DNA of 64,000 nt from JANXVR01 sp034667405 (GTDB lineage Bacteria; Actinomycetota; UBA4738; HRBIN12), in the NCBI GenBank assembly GCA_034667405.1, contig JAXDJX010000019.1, positions 62,001-126,000 on the forward strand, read 5' to 3'. The translations under genes and the position numbers were made by a program. This document shows, piece after piece, positions 25,073-33,656 of the stretch; position 1 is the first letter of the stretch, and every line of letters begins with the position of its first letter. A model generated the notes under the pieces. That model was not told the DNA's origin and searched no databases. It was given only the letters and a program-made list of their open reading frames with translations.

Positions 25073-25335
25073 AGCGCTCCTTGACTCATCGTGTCCCCTA
25101 GCCTACCTAGTTCGTCCGGGCCGATGCCCGTCCGAAGTGCCTTGGCCAGCGCACCCTTATGGGTCGCGGCCTCGATGCATCTCGCCGTCGGATGAACGTA
25201 GGCGCCTCTGCCCGGAGCCGTGCCGGACGCGTCGAACGCAACCTCACCGTCGGGAGACCGCCTCACGCGCAGCAACACCGACTTGTCGCCGACCTCCCGG
25301 CACCCGACACAGGTTCGTTCGGGCCGCCCGGTCAT
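25069..25335 (-). CDS. YlxR family RNA-binding protein (DUF448, RnpM-like)
   Basis: An 88-aa protein with RTCVGCREVGDK at the N-terminus and GRGAYVHPTARC near residue 45, the hallmarks of DUF448. In Bacillus the homologue binds RNase P RNA. It has the canonical position between nusA and infB, overlapping both by 4 bp, and is therefore translationally coupled. Confidence 0.9.
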   Translation of the reverse strand: MTGRPERTCVGCREVGDKSVLLRVRRSPDGEVAFDASGTAPGRGAYVHPTARCIEAATHKGALAKALRTGIGPDELGRLGDTMSQGAL

Positions 25336-26603
25336 TCTCCGACCGGTGCCTCCGACTCCTCGGCGACCGCCTCGTCGATGGCCACCACGGCAGCCTCTTC
25401 CAACGCTATCTCCTCGATCGCCTCAGTCGCGGTCTCTGCCTCGTCCTGGGCGATGGCCGCTTCCTCGACCGCATCATCCCTGGGTGCCGCACCTTCCGGC
25501 GTGGCCTCTGGCGCGGACGGCGATGCAACCGCCGCGGGCGCGGGCGCGGCGGGCGCCTGGCGGGCCGAGACGGCGTCCCCGTTCGCCTGAGACTCCGACT
25601 TGATGTCGATGCGCCAGCCGGTCAACCGGGCCGCGAGCCGGGCGTTCTGCCCTTCCTTCCCGATCGCGAGACTGAGTTGGTAGTCGGGCACCACGACCAG
25701 CGCCGTTTGCGTTTCCGGGTCGATCCGTACCTCTTTGACCTTGGCCGGCTGCAACGCGTTCGCGACCAGTTCGCCCGGATCTGCCGACCACGGCACCACG
25801 TCGATCTTCTCGCCGCGAAGCTCGTTGACGACCATCCGAACGCGCGAACCCTTCGGTCCGACGCAGGCGCCGACCGGATCCACACCGGGCTCGTTCGAAC
25901 TCACGGCGATCTTCGAACGATGTCCGGGTTCGCGGCTCACGGCCTTGATCTCGACGATCCCCTCTTCGATCTCGGGGACCTCGAGTGCGAACAACGCCTT
26001 GAGCAACCCTGGGTGGCTCCGGGACACGACGATCTGCGGGCCCTTCGTCCCCTTGCGAACCTCGGTGATGTAGGCCTTGAGCCGCTCGCCGTGACGGTAG
26101 GGCTCGGAGGGCACCTGCTCGGCCTGCGGCAGCAGGGCCTCGACCTTGCCCAGATCGAGCAGCGTGTAGCGACGCTCCTGTTGCTGCACGATCCCCGTGA
26201 CGATGTCACCCTCGCGTCCGGCGAACTCTTCATAGGTCATCTCGCGTTCGGCGTCGCGGAGCTTCTGGAAGATGACCTGTTTCGCGGTCTGCGCCCCGAT
26301 CCGGCCCAGGAAGTCGTCCGTGACCGTGACCTCGGCCTCCGACTTGACCTCCATGATCAAGCTCTCGCCGTCCTCGGCGTCGACCTCGTCCAGCTCCTGC
26401 TGCCAGATGCGCATCTCGCCGCTCTCGGGGTCGATGACCGCGCGGAACCCCGCGAACTCGTCATCGGCGGTGGGGTTCTCCTGCTTCCACCACGTCTTGT
26501 AGGCAGAGGCCATAGCCTCTTCCAGCCCCTGGAGGATCGTTTCGAATGCGATGCCCTTCTCGCGCTCCAGTTCGCGAAGGGCTGCGATCATCTCGGCGTT
26601 CAT
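25332..26603 (-). CDS. nusA: Transcription termination/antitermination factor NusA
   Basis: A 423-aa RNA polymerase-associated factor. It has an N-terminal domain, an S1 domain (REGDIVTGIVQQQERRYTLLDLG), and two KH domains (CVGPKGSRVRMVVNELRGEKIDVV and LAIGKEGQNARLAARLTGWRIDI). A disordered acidic Ala/Glu-rich tail of about 80 residues replaces the acidic repeats of proteobacterial NusA. The start is the ATG at 26603, overlapping the rimP stop, with GAGGAG upstream. Confidence 0.97.
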   Translation of the reverse strand: MNAEMIAALRELEREKGIAFETILQGLEEAMASAYKTWWKQENPTADDEFAGFRAVIDPESGEMRIWQQELDEVDAEDGESLIMEVKSEAEVTVTDDFLGRIGAQTAKQVIFQKLRDAEREMTYEEFAGREGDIVTGIVQQQERRYTLLDLGKVEALLPQAEQVPSEPYRHGERLKAYITEVRKGTKGPQIVVSRSHPGLLKALFALEVPEIEEGIVEIKAVSREPGHRSKIAVSSNEPGVDPVGACVGPKGSRVRMVVNELRGEKIDVVPWSADPGELVANALQPAKVKEVRIDPETQTALVVVPDYQLSLAIGKEGQNARLAARLTGWRIDIKSESQANGDAVSARQAPAAPAPAAVASPSAPEATPEGAAPRDDAVEEAAIAQDEAETATEAIEEIALEEAAVVAIDEAVAEESEAPVGE

Positions 26604-27073
26604 GCGTTGCTCCTCTTCAATTCGGCATCCCAATCGGCAACCGTGCGCGCCGATGCGATCTCCGGGTAGCCGACGCGCCGCTCTCCGCCGTCGGTGGCGA
26701 TGACGATCGCCTCCGCATCGGCCGAGACCAATTCGCCGGAGTGATTCCGAACGTTGTCGATCAACCCGTGTGACTTCACCTTCACATGCGCGCCCAGGAA
26801 CCGTTCGAACTCCTCGCGTCGCTTCAACGGGCGTTCGATCCCGGGACTCGAGACCTCCAACCGATACGGGCCGGGGGCGAACCCCTCCAGGTCGAGCCTG
26901 CGTGAGACCTTCTCGGCCAGTTCGGCGATGGCGTCCAGGTCGAGGGCGCTCCCGGGCCGATCGACCGTGATCCGCAGGACCCTCGTGCCCGATTCCCGAC
27001 CGAAGGTCACCTCGACGAGTTCGAAGCCGGCTCCTTCGATAACGGGCGTGACCAGCACTTCCACGTCCATCAT
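26600..27073 (-). CDS. rimP: Ribosome maturation factor RimP
   Basis: A 157-aa 30S assembly factor. GAGFELVEVTFGRESGTRVLRITVDRPG and the signature YRLEVSSPGIERPLKRREEFERFLG are present. The start is the ATG at 27073 (or the adjacent ATG at 27070). A longer frame to 27115 would run through a terminator hairpin and is rejected. It is the first gene of rimP-nusA-ylxR-infB. Confidence 0.95.
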   Translation of the reverse strand: MMDVEVLVTPVIEGAGFELVEVTFGRESGTRVLRITVDRPGSALDLDAIAELAEKVSRRLDLEGFAPGPYRLEVSSPGIERPLKRREEFERFLGAHVKVKSHGLIDNVRNHSGELVSADAEAIVIATDGGERRVGYPEIASARTVADWDAELKRSNA

Positions 27074-27090
27074 GCCGACCACCCCTTTCG

Positions 27091-27117
27091 AAAAGAAAAG
27101 TGGGCGCGAGCCCACTT
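27091..27117 (-). terminator. Intrinsic terminator/attenuator in the rimP leader
   Basis: A perfect 8-bp stem (AAGTGGGC / GCCCACTT, 27098-27117) with a 4-nt loop is followed on the minus strand by TTTTCTTTTC-type uridines. It lies between the rimP promoter and the rimP ATG, so it should end some transcripts before rimP-nusA-infB. It could also stop read-through from proS. Confidence 0.75.
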
Positions 27118-27148
27118 CTGACCTGCCTCCGGTTCCCCTGCAGAGGCC

Positions 27149-27154
27149 AGTATA
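27149..27154 (-). promoter_or_regulatory. -10 element of the rimP-nusA-infB operon
   Basis: TATACT on the minus strand, the most consensus-like -10 seen in the window, would give a leader of about 70 nt containing the terminator hairpin at 27098-27117. No clear -35 is visible. Confidence 0.55.
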
Positions 27155-27191
27155 GCGCGGCGCTTGGAACAGCAGGGGGCGTCGTGGCCGG

Positions 27192-27473
27192 TCAGAGGGC
27201 CCGGCGCTGGCCCTCGGGACTGTTCCAGTGGTCTTTGGCGTTCATCCAGCGGGCCATCCGAGGGTCACCCCAACCCTCGGCGATCCGGAGCTTGAGCCGA
27301 TCGCAGGCCGCCCGGGCCGCCTCGGCATCAGAGAACTCGCCGCGCACCCACACGCCCGTGTGATCGACCAGGATCAGGTCCCAGGTCTCGCGGCCGACGT
27401 GCTGGATGATGCCTTCCGCTTCGGGGTGGAACTTCGCGAACTCGTACAGTCCGGCTGGGAGCGCGCCGGTCAT
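27192..27473 (-). CDS. Hypothetical protein following proS
   Basis: A 93-aa soluble protein that I do not recognise. It contains GRETWDLILVDHTGVWVRGEFSDAEAA and a helical C-terminus with Trp-rich WGDPRMARWMNAKDHW. Its ATG overlaps the proS stop by 4 bp, so it is made together with prolyl-tRNA synthetase. Composition matches its neighbours. Confidence 0.7.
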   Translation of the reverse strand: MTGALPAGLYEFAKFHPEAEGIIQHVGRETWDLILVDHTGVWVRGEFSDAEAARAACDRLKLRIAEGWGDPRMARWMNAKDHWNSPEGQRRAL

Positions 27474-29179
27474 GGGGCCGTCGCCAGGAGGGCACGAACC
27501 GCGTCCGTTGCGTCGGCGAGCGGTGCGCTGGAGCGCTCCCCCGTTGCCCGCAGTTTCAGGTCGACGGTTCCGGCGGCGATCCCCTTCTTGCCGACGGTCA
27601 CCTGCACGGGGTAGCCGATGAGATCCGCGTCAGCGAACTTCGCTCCGGCGCGCTCGTCTCGATCGTCTAGGACGGCTTCCACACCGTGTGCGGTGAGCTC
27701 GGCGTAGACGCGTTCGGCGTGGACGGTGACGTCGGGAACATCTTGGTTCGCGAGGATGACGGCGACCTGGAACGGGGCGATGGCTTTGGGCCAGACGATC
27801 CCGTGTTCGTCGTGGCACTGTTCGACGGCCGCAGCCATGATCCGTGTGATGCCGATGCCGTAGCAGCCCATCTCGTAGAACTTGGCCGTGCCGTCCTCGT
27901 CCAAGAACGTGGAGGCGAGTGGTTCGGAATACATCGTCCCCAATTGGAAGATGTGACCGACGACGATCGAGCGGCCGATGTGAAGTTCACCGCCGTCGTT
28001 GGGGCAGCGATCGCCTTCATGGATCTCGACCAGGTCTTCGTAGCGGTCCACGCGGAAGTCCCGATCCGCGTTCGCGCCCGTGACGTGGGTGTCGGGGCGG
28101 TTGGCCCCCGTGACCCAATCTTTGCCCGCTCGCACGGAGTGATCGGCGAGCACCGTGATCTCGTTCGGCATGCCCTGAGGCCCCACGAACCCCTTCGCAT
28201 ACCCACCAGCTGCGAAGTCGGCATCTTCGAACTTCTCGATCGGTACGGGGAAATAGAGGCTGCTGAGCTTCTGCTCATTGACCTCACGGTCGCCGGGAAC
28301 AAGGACCGCCACCGACCCCTCACCGGCCTTGAACAGCATCGTCTTCAAGGTCTGCGCGGGCGAGACGTCCAGGGCCGCGGCGACGAGATCGATCGTCGCG
28401 GCCCCGGGCGTATCGATCTCGGCAAGTGGTGCCAGTTCGCCGAGCGGAGCTGCATCGGGGAGCTTGGCGCTGGCGGCTTCGAGATCGGCCGAGTAGTCGC
28501 CGTTCTCGCACCGCACGAAGAGGTCCTCTCCGACATCGGCGAGCGCCATGAATTCGTGGTTGATGTCGCCACCGATGGTTCCGGCGTCGGCCTCCACGAT
28601 GACGTAGTCGAGGCCGCAGCGGTCGAAGACCCGGACGTAGGCGTCGTACATGGCCTGATACGACGCCGCCAGCCCGGCCTGGTCCCGATCGAACGAGTAC
28701 GCGTCCTTCATGTAGAACTCGCGGCCGCGGAGGAGACCGTAGCGGGGGCGGAGTTCGTCCCGGTACTTCCATTCGATCTGGTAGACGTTGACCGGCAGAT
28801 CCTTGTAGCTGGGGAACTCGGTGGCAACGAGCGGCGTCACGACCTCCTCCAGGGTGGGGCCGAGCAGCAGATCGCGGCCGTGCCGGTCGCGCAGGCGGAA
28901 GAGCTCGTCGCCGTAGGCTTCCCACCGTCCGGTCTGCTGCCAGGGCTCTGCGGGGATGGCGATCGGCATCCGAAGCTCCTGGGCACCTGAGGCCTCCATC
29001 TCCTCGCGCACGATGGCCTCGATATTCCGCATGGTGCGCAACCCGAGCGGCATCGTGGTGTACACCCCGGCCATGAGCTTGCGGATGAACGCCGCGCGGA
29101 GCAGGAGCTTGTGGCTGGGGGCCTCGGCCTCGGCCGGGTCCTCTCGGAGGGTGCGCGCGAACAGCTTGGAGAGCCTCAT
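27470..29179 (-). CDS. proS: Prolyl-tRNA synthetase, bacterial type
   Basis: A 569-aa class II aminoacyl-tRNA synthetase. Motif 1-2 regions are visible as PLGLRTMRNIEAIVREEM and YQIEWKYRDELRPRYGLLRGREFYMKDAYSF; motif 3 is GCYGIGITRIMAAAVEQ. The editing domain lies between, as expected for the long bacterial form, and the anticodon domain ends the protein. I start it at the ATG at 29179, the family N-terminus (MRLSKLFARTLRE), not at the longer frame to 29290. A TATCCT hexamer lies 9 nt upstream. Confidence 0.96.
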   Translation of the reverse strand: MRLSKLFARTLREDPAEAEAPSHKLLLRAAFIRKLMAGVYTTMPLGLRTMRNIEAIVREEMEASGAQELRMPIAIPAEPWQQTGRWEAYGDELFRLRDRHGRDLLLGPTLEEVVTPLVATEFPSYKDLPVNVYQIEWKYRDELRPRYGLLRGREFYMKDAYSFDRDQAGLAASYQAMYDAYVRVFDRCGLDYVIVEADAGTIGGDINHEFMALADVGEDLFVRCENGDYSADLEAASAKLPDAAPLGELAPLAEIDTPGAATIDLVAAALDVSPAQTLKTMLFKAGEGSVAVLVPGDREVNEQKLSSLYFPVPIEKFEDADFAAGGYAKGFVGPQGMPNEITVLADHSVRAGKDWVTGANRPDTHVTGANADRDFRVDRYEDLVEIHEGDRCPNDGGELHIGRSIVVGHIFQLGTMYSEPLASTFLDEDGTAKFYEMGCYGIGITRIMAAAVEQCHDEHGIVWPKAIAPFQVAVILANQDVPDVTVHAERVYAELTAHGVEAVLDDRDERAGAKFADADLIGYPVQVTVGKKGIAAGTVDLKLRATGERSSAPLADATDAVRALLATAP

Positions 29180-29188
29180 GGAGGCGTC

Positions 29189-29194
29189 AGGATA
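29189..29194 (-). promoter_or_regulatory. -10 element of proS, leaderless layout
   Basis: TATCCT on the minus strand ends 9 nt before the proS ATG at 29179. Confidence 0.45.
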
Positions 29195-29236
29195 ACGGAC
29201 CGCCCTCGCGCGATGGCGGCCGCCTCCCCGATGCGA

Positions 29237-29266
29237 TTGACGAACGAACACCGGAGCGGGGAGAAT
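29237..29266 (+). promoter_or_regulatory. Promoter of the trpL-trpE-trpG unit
   Basis: TTGACG (29237-29242) and GAGAAT (29261-29266) are separated by 18 bp, and the -10 ends 7 nt before the ATG of the leader peptide. The leader peptide would thus be read from a leaderless transcript. Confidence 0.5.
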
Positions 29267-29273
29267 CCCCGTC

Positions 29274-29342
29274 ATGACGTCGCTCGGCAACCGTTGGTTC
29301 TGGCGCCAGGGCTCCTGGAGCCCGGTGTCGCCGCGCGCCTAA
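29274..29342 (+). CDS. trpL: trp operon leader peptide
   Basis: A 22-codon ORF encoding MTSLGNRWFWRQGSW and seven further residues. Three Trp codons (positions 8, 10, 15) fall within eight residues, far above expectation. It lies about 90 bp upstream of trpE and is followed by mutually exclusive hairpins, the arrangement of transcription attenuation by ribosome stalling at Trp codons. It is too short for most gene callers. Confidence 0.85.
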   Translation: MTSLGNRWFWRQGSWSPVSPRA

Positions 29343-29390
29343 CGAACAGCCGAACCGCGCGAAGCCCCGGGCCCTCGGAGCCCGGGGTTC
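29309..29390 (+). promoter_or_regulatory. trp attenuator (alternative hairpins)
   Basis: GGGCTC (29309-29314) pairs with GAGCCC (29318-29323), placing the third Trp codon in the loop. The same GGGCTCC can instead pair with GGAGCCC at 29377-29383, which is the 3' arm of a strong GC hairpin at about 29364-29388 (9-bp stem, 7-nt loop). The pairings exclude each other, as in an attenuator. A uridine tract after the last hairpin is weak. Confidence 0.7.
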
Positions 29391-29432
29391 GTCGTATCCA
29401 GGAGACGGTCGTGCGCCAGGAAAGGTAGCCAG

Positions 29433-30947
29433 ATGGAACCGCAGCTGCAGATCCGCCCCACGGAAACCGAGTTCGAGTCCCAGGCCGCCTCCTGGCCCCT
29501 CGTTCCCGTGTGGGCCGAACTGCTGGCCGATGTCTCCACACCTGTCGGGCTCTTCCCCTCCCTGGTCGGAGATGGTCCCGGCGTCCTCTTCGAATCGGTC
29601 GAACGCTCCGAACGCTGGGGCCGTTACTCCTTCGTCGCGGGGGACCCGGCTGCGACGGTCATCGCAGATCGGAACGGCGTGCGCCTGGAGGGACCGGTTC
29701 GTCCGGGGTTCCGGCTCGACGTGCCTGAAGGCATGGCGCCCCGGCAGGCGCTGGCGGCGGTCGCTGCCCAGCTGAAGGCTCCGCGCGAGAACGGCCTTCC
29801 ATCGCTCACCGGCGGGCTCATGGGCTGCCTGTCCTATGAAGCCGCCGAACTCCTGGACGGACACCCGGTCCCTCACGCGGACCAGGCGCCGTGCCCACCG
29901 ATCGGGCTCCTGGTCATCGATCGCGCCGTGGTGTTCGACCATTGGAGACAGCGACTCATCCTGGTCGCGCACGCGGCGGCGGGTGGATATGCCGACGCCG
30001 TTCGCGCGCTCGAGGACATGCGCGAACGGGTGAGCGGAGCGGTCCCTCCATCACTCGCCCCGATCGTGGACACGGAGCCCGGCACACAAGACGTGGGCGA
30101 ACCGAATATGGAAGACGCGCGCTACGGGGAGATCGTCGAGGCTTTCAAGGAACACATCCTGGCCGGCGACATCTTCCAAGGCGTGCCGTCGCGCCGGGTC
30201 AGCTTCGCTGCCAAGGACGGCGGGTATCCCATCTATCGGCGGTTGCGGGTCACGAACCCCGCCCCTTACATGTTCTTCGTCCGCATGATGGGGATGGAAC
30301 TCGCGGGTTCTTCCCCCGAACCCGTGGTCCGCGTCGAAGGCCGCCGGGTGTCCACGCGACCGATCGCCGGAACCCGCGCTCGCGGCGAGACGGACGCTCG
30401 CGACCGCTTGATGGAACACGAACTCCTGGCCGACCCCAAAGAACGTGCCGAGCACGCGATGCTCGTCGACCTGGCGCGCAACGACATCGGGCGGGTATGC
30501 ACGGCCGGGAGCGTCGAACCCACCGAACTCATGATGGTCGAACGGTTCTCGAAGGTCATGCACATCGTCTCCACGGTGGAAGGCGAACTCGCCGATGGGT
30601 ATACACCGCTCGATGCGTTGGCTGTGACCTTCCCCGCGGGGACCGTCACCGGGGCTCCCAAGCGGCGAGCGATGGAACTCATCGCCGCGCACGAACCAAC
30701 CGCCCGTGGCCCGTACGCCGGCGCGGTCGGCTACCTCACGTTCGCCGGGGATCTGGATTTCTGTCTCACTATCCGAACCGCGGTGGTAACGGGTGGACGG
30801 GCCTATGTCCAGTCTGGGGCAGGGATCGTCGCCGACTCCGATCCTGAACGCGAACTCGCCGAAACGAAGGCCAAGGCGGAGGCCCTCCTCCCCGCGGTCG
30901 CACCGGCGGCCGATAGCCTGACCCGCACGGAAGGAGCCAACGGATGA
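29433..30947 (+). CDS. trpE: Anthranilate synthase component I
   Basis: A 504-aa chorismate-utilising enzyme that makes anthranilate with TrpG. Conserved C-terminal blocks are GDIFQGVPSRRVSFAA, PYMFFVRMMGMELAGSSPE, RPIAGTRARGETDARD, and AVTFPAGTVTGAPKRRAMELI. The N-terminal region has the LFPSLVGDGPGVLFESVE motif. PabB is the main alternative, but the upstream trp leader peptide makes TrpE secure. GGAAAGG precedes the ATG, and the stop overlaps trpG. Confidence 0.95.
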   Translation: MEPQLQIRPTETEFESQAASWPLVPVWAELLADVSTPVGLFPSLVGDGPGVLFESVERSERWGRYSFVAGDPAATVIADRNGVRLEGPVRPGFRLDVPEGMAPRQALAAVAAQLKAPRENGLPSLTGGLMGCLSYEAAELLDGHPVPHADQAPCPPIGLLVIDRAVVFDHWRQRLILVAHAAAGGYADAVRALEDMRERVSGAVPPSLAPIVDTEPGTQDVGEPNMEDARYGEIVEAFKEHILAGDIFQGVPSRRVSFAAKDGGYPIYRRLRVTNPAPYMFFVRMMGMELAGSSPEPVVRVEGRRVSTRPIAGTRARGETDARDRLMEHELLADPKERAEHAMLVDLARNDIGRVCTAGSVEPTELMMVERFSKVMHIVSTVEGELADGYTPLDALAVTFPAGTVTGAPKRRAMELIAAHEPTARGPYAGAVGYLTFAGDLDFCLTIRTAVVTGGRAYVQSGAGIVADSDPERELAETKAKAEALLPAVAPAADSLTRTEGANG

Positions 30948-31510
30948 TCCTGGTCGTCGACCACTACGACAGCTTCACCTACAACCTGGTTCAGTTGGTG
31001 GAGTCGCTCGGTCACCCGACGCAAGTGATCAAGTCCGACGAGGAATCGGCTGAAGCTTCGGTCGCGCGCTCGCCCGAGGCCGTCATCTTGTCGCCGGGGC
31101 CGGGCCGTCCTGAGGACGCCGGGATCTTCACGAGCATCCTGGAAGCACTCCCTGAAGGAACGCCCGTGCTCGGGGTGTGCCTGGGACATCAAGCGCTCGG
31201 CCTCGTCGCCGGCGGCCACATCGAACGGACGGCCCCCGTCCATGGGAAGGCGTCACTCGTCATCCATCAAGGCCAAGGGATCCTGGAGAACGTGACGAAT
31301 CCGTTCGAAGCCGGGCGCTATCACTCCCTGGTGGTCACCCGCGACGACCTCCCGGACGAACTCGAACTGACCGCCTGGACGGAGGAAGGGTTGGTCATGG
31401 CCACCCAACATCGCGATCTCCCTCGGTTCGGCGTGCAGTTCCATCCCGAGAGCATCCTCACGCCCGAAGGCCCGACCATCGTGAAGAACTTCCTCAAGCT
31501 CGCGAGCTGA
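30944..31510 (+). CDS. trpG: Anthranilate synthase component II (glutamine amidotransferase)
   Basis: A 188-aa class I glutamine amidotransferase that feeds ammonia to TrpE. ILVVDHYDSFTYNLVQ opens the protein, the nucleophile motif GVCLGHQALG is near residue 78, and the catalytic His-Glu is in QFHPESILTPEG. The ATG overlaps the trpE stop by 4 bp. Such subunits are often shared with para-aminobenzoate synthesis. Confidence 0.95.
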   Translation: MILVVDHYDSFTYNLVQLVESLGHPTQVIKSDEESAEASVARSPEAVILSPGPGRPEDAGIFTSILEALPEGTPVLGVCLGHQALGLVAGGHIERTAPVHGKASLVIHQGQGILENVTNPFEAGRYHSLVVTRDDLPDELELTAWTEEGLVMATQHRDLPRFGVQFHPESILTPEGPTIVKNFLKLAS

Positions 31511-31516
31511 GTTCGT

Positions 31517-32515
31517 TTAAGGGGGACCGGGACACCCGACGCCGTACGCGAAGGCTCCCGAGTTCGCTCCGACCTGACAGCCGGATTCATTCACCGCGAC
31601 GAAGGCTTTCGCACGAACGGTCTTGAGCTGATCGAGAAAACCGTTGGTCCAGCCGGGATCGACGGTTCCCTGGAAGTACCAGTCGCTTCCGTTGTCGGCA
31701 ACGATCAACCCGTAGTGCTGCATGGCGACCAGGATCACCCGAGCGTCCGCGCTGAACCCGCTCAAGTCGAAGCCCGCCCGCAAACGGAACCGGGCGCCCA
31801 TCGGAGGGCAGCGGATGTTGGACACGCCCGCCTGGTGACGGGCCGGCCAGATGTAAGACGTCGTGGTGCAGCCGACCGTGAATCGGATCGCGTGGTCGAT
31901 GTGACCCGCCTGGACCTCATCCCACCGGACAAGCCCCGGGAAGATCGGCAGCCCCGCGGCATCGGCGCTCGTCCATCCTGCAGGACGCAGCGAGTTGGAC
32001 GTCAGATCGAACACCGCTCCGCTGCCGGCTGTCGGTGCGCCCCCGTTCCACTGCGCGTGGTACAGCTCGTAGAGCATGCAATCGTTCGAGTCGATCATGA
32101 GGGCGTGGCGATCGCTCCCGCCCTCGACGTGCGTCGCGGCATCGAAGGGGTAGGGGCCGGGATCGCTTTCCCCCTTGTACTGGAACTTCACCGCGGTGAA
32201 CGGATGGGTCGAACCGTCGACGACGTCGTGGGGGATCCCGTAGTTCGGAGGGCCGAAGTCAGGGTGGAGGAACGTGGTCCCCGCATGGGCGGAACGCTTC
32301 CACATCTTGCTCTTGGCGTTGACCGGCAAGGCCGAGATGTTCATGTTCCACACGTTGTCGGCCGGGAACACGCTGCACGACGTGCCGGGGACCGACGCAG
32401 GCACCGGAACGGGGGCGGCTTGAACAACCGAACCCACCATGCCGAACGCGACCACCACCGCTGCTGTGAACGTGCTTCGCACGCCGGCTCCCCTCGTTCT
32501 CGAGGGTATCGGCAT
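31517..32515 (-). CDS. Conserved secreted protein of unknown function
   Basis: A 332-aa protein with a signal peptide (VRSTFTAAVVVAFGMVGSVVQA, cleavage near residue 33). The mature part is one domain with FPADNVWNMNISALPVN, HPDFGPPNYGIPHDVV, VEGGSDRHALMIDSNDCMLYELYHAQWNGG and RPAGWTSADAAGLPIFPGLVRWDEV. I recall this pattern from a widely scattered family of secreted proteins with no assigned role. Conserved His, Asp, Glu and Trp residues suggest an extracellular enzyme or carbohydrate binder, which is inference. The longer frame beginning at 32845 lies inside ispG and is discarded. Confidence 0.8.
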   Translation of the reverse strand: MPIPSRTRGAGVRSTFTAAVVVAFGMVGSVVQAAPVPVPASVPGTSCSVFPADNVWNMNISALPVNAKSKMWKRSAHAGTTFLHPDFGPPNYGIPHDVVDGSTHPFTAVKFQYKGESDPGPYPFDAATHVEGGSDRHALMIDSNDCMLYELYHAQWNGGAPTAGSGAVFDLTSNSLRPAGWTSADAAGLPIFPGLVRWDEVQAGHIDHAIRFTVGCTTTSYIWPARHQAGVSNIRCPPMGARFRLRAGFDLSGFSADARVILVAMQHYGLIVADNGSDWYFQGTVDPGWTNGFLDQLKTVRAKAFVAVNESGCQVGANSGAFAYGVGCPGPP

Positions 32516-32552
32516 ATCGGTCCTCAGACATTGAGCGAGGTGGCGAACGGGT

Positions 32553-33647
32553 TCAGTCTCCTCTGTCTCCTGCCGCGACCTTCTCGGCCGCCACCTTGCG
32601 CGCCTCGGTGAGGAGCGCGACGACCAACTCCTCCTCGGGGACCTTCGCAACGACCTCGCCCTTGACGATGATGAACCCGAGACCATTGCCGCTGGCGATC
32701 CCGACGTCTGCCTCACGAGCCTCGCCGGGACCGTTGACCACGCAGCCCATGACCGCCACCCGCATCGGGACGGTGAACTTCTCGGCCTCGATCGCGCCTT
32801 GCACCTTGCGGGTGAGTTCCAGCACGTTGACCTCCGCGCGGCCACACGACGGGCAGGCGACCAGGTCCAGACCGCGTTTACGCAGACCGAGCGATTGGAG
32901 GATGGCGTTGCCGATCTTCACTTCCTCCACCGGGTCATCGGTGAGCGACACCCGGATCGTGTCGCCGATGCCTTCGGCCAGCAGCGCTCCGATGCCGACG
33001 GCGCTCTTCACGCCACCCAGGGGCATCGGGCCTGCCTCGGTAACCCCCAGGTGGAGCGGGTAGTCACACTTCTCCGAAAGCTGCCGATACGCCTCGATCA
33101 TGGTGCGGGGGTTCGAGTGCTTGACGCTGATCTTGATGTCGAAGAAGTCTTCGTCCTCGAGGATGCGAGCCTCATTCAGGGCGGACTCGACGAGCGCCTC
33201 TGGCTTCGGCGAGCCGTACTTCTCGAGGAGGTCCTTCTCGAGACTCCCCGCGTTCACGCCGATCCGGATCGGGACGCCGCGGGCCTTCGCCTCGCGAGCG
33301 ATGAGCCGGACCTTGTCGACATACTTGATGTTGCCGGGGTTGAGACGGAGCCCCTGGATGCCGGCCTCGAGCGCCGCCATGGCGTACTTCCATTGGAAAT
33401 GGATGTCGGCCACGACCGGCACGGTCGACTTGGATGCGATGGCCGCCAGCGCCTCAGCATCCTCCCAATGCGGGACCGCTACACGGACGATGTCCACACC
33501 GGCCGCCACCAACGACGCGATCTGTTGGAGCGTCGCGTTGATGTCGGCGGTTTTGGTGGTGGTCATCGACTGGATCGACACCGGGGCATCGCCGCCGATG
33601 GCGACCGAGCCCAGGTGGATCTGCCGCGTCTTCCTGCGTTCGGTCAT
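32553..33647 (-). CDS. ispG: 4-Hydroxy-3-methylbut-2-enyl diphosphate synthase (flavodoxin)
   Basis: A 364-aa iron-sulfur enzyme of the MEP isoprenoid pathway. The N-terminal TIM-barrel half has SVAIGGDAPVSIQSMTTTKTADINAT, and the C-terminal half has the [4Fe-4S] ligands in LVACPSCGR and AVMGCVVNGPGEA. Length fits the short bacterial form. The pathway partner dxr lies 4 kb upstream in transcription direction. TACACT lies 9 nt before the ATG. Confidence 0.96.
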   Translation of the reverse strand: MTERRKTRQIHLGSVAIGGDAPVSIQSMTTTKTADINATLQQIASLVAAGVDIVRVAVPHWEDAEALAAIASKSTVPVVADIHFQWKYAMAALEAGIQGLRLNPGNIKYVDKVRLIAREAKARGVPIRIGVNAGSLEKDLLEKYGSPKPEALVESALNEARILEDEDFFDIKISVKHSNPRTMIEAYRQLSEKCDYPLHLGVTEAGPMPLGGVKSAVGIGALLAEGIGDTIRVSLTDDPVEEVKIGNAILQSLGLRKRGLDLVACPSCGRAEVNVLELTRKVQGAIEAEKFTVPMRVAVMGCVVNGPGEAREADVGIASGNGLGFIIVKGEVVAKVPEEELVVALLTEARKVAAEKVAAGDRGD

Positions 33648-33656
33648 CTCATGTCC

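Noticed and set aside
26574..27115. Longer RimP start at 27115
   Set aside because: It would be translated through a terminator hairpin and has no family similarity before residue 15.
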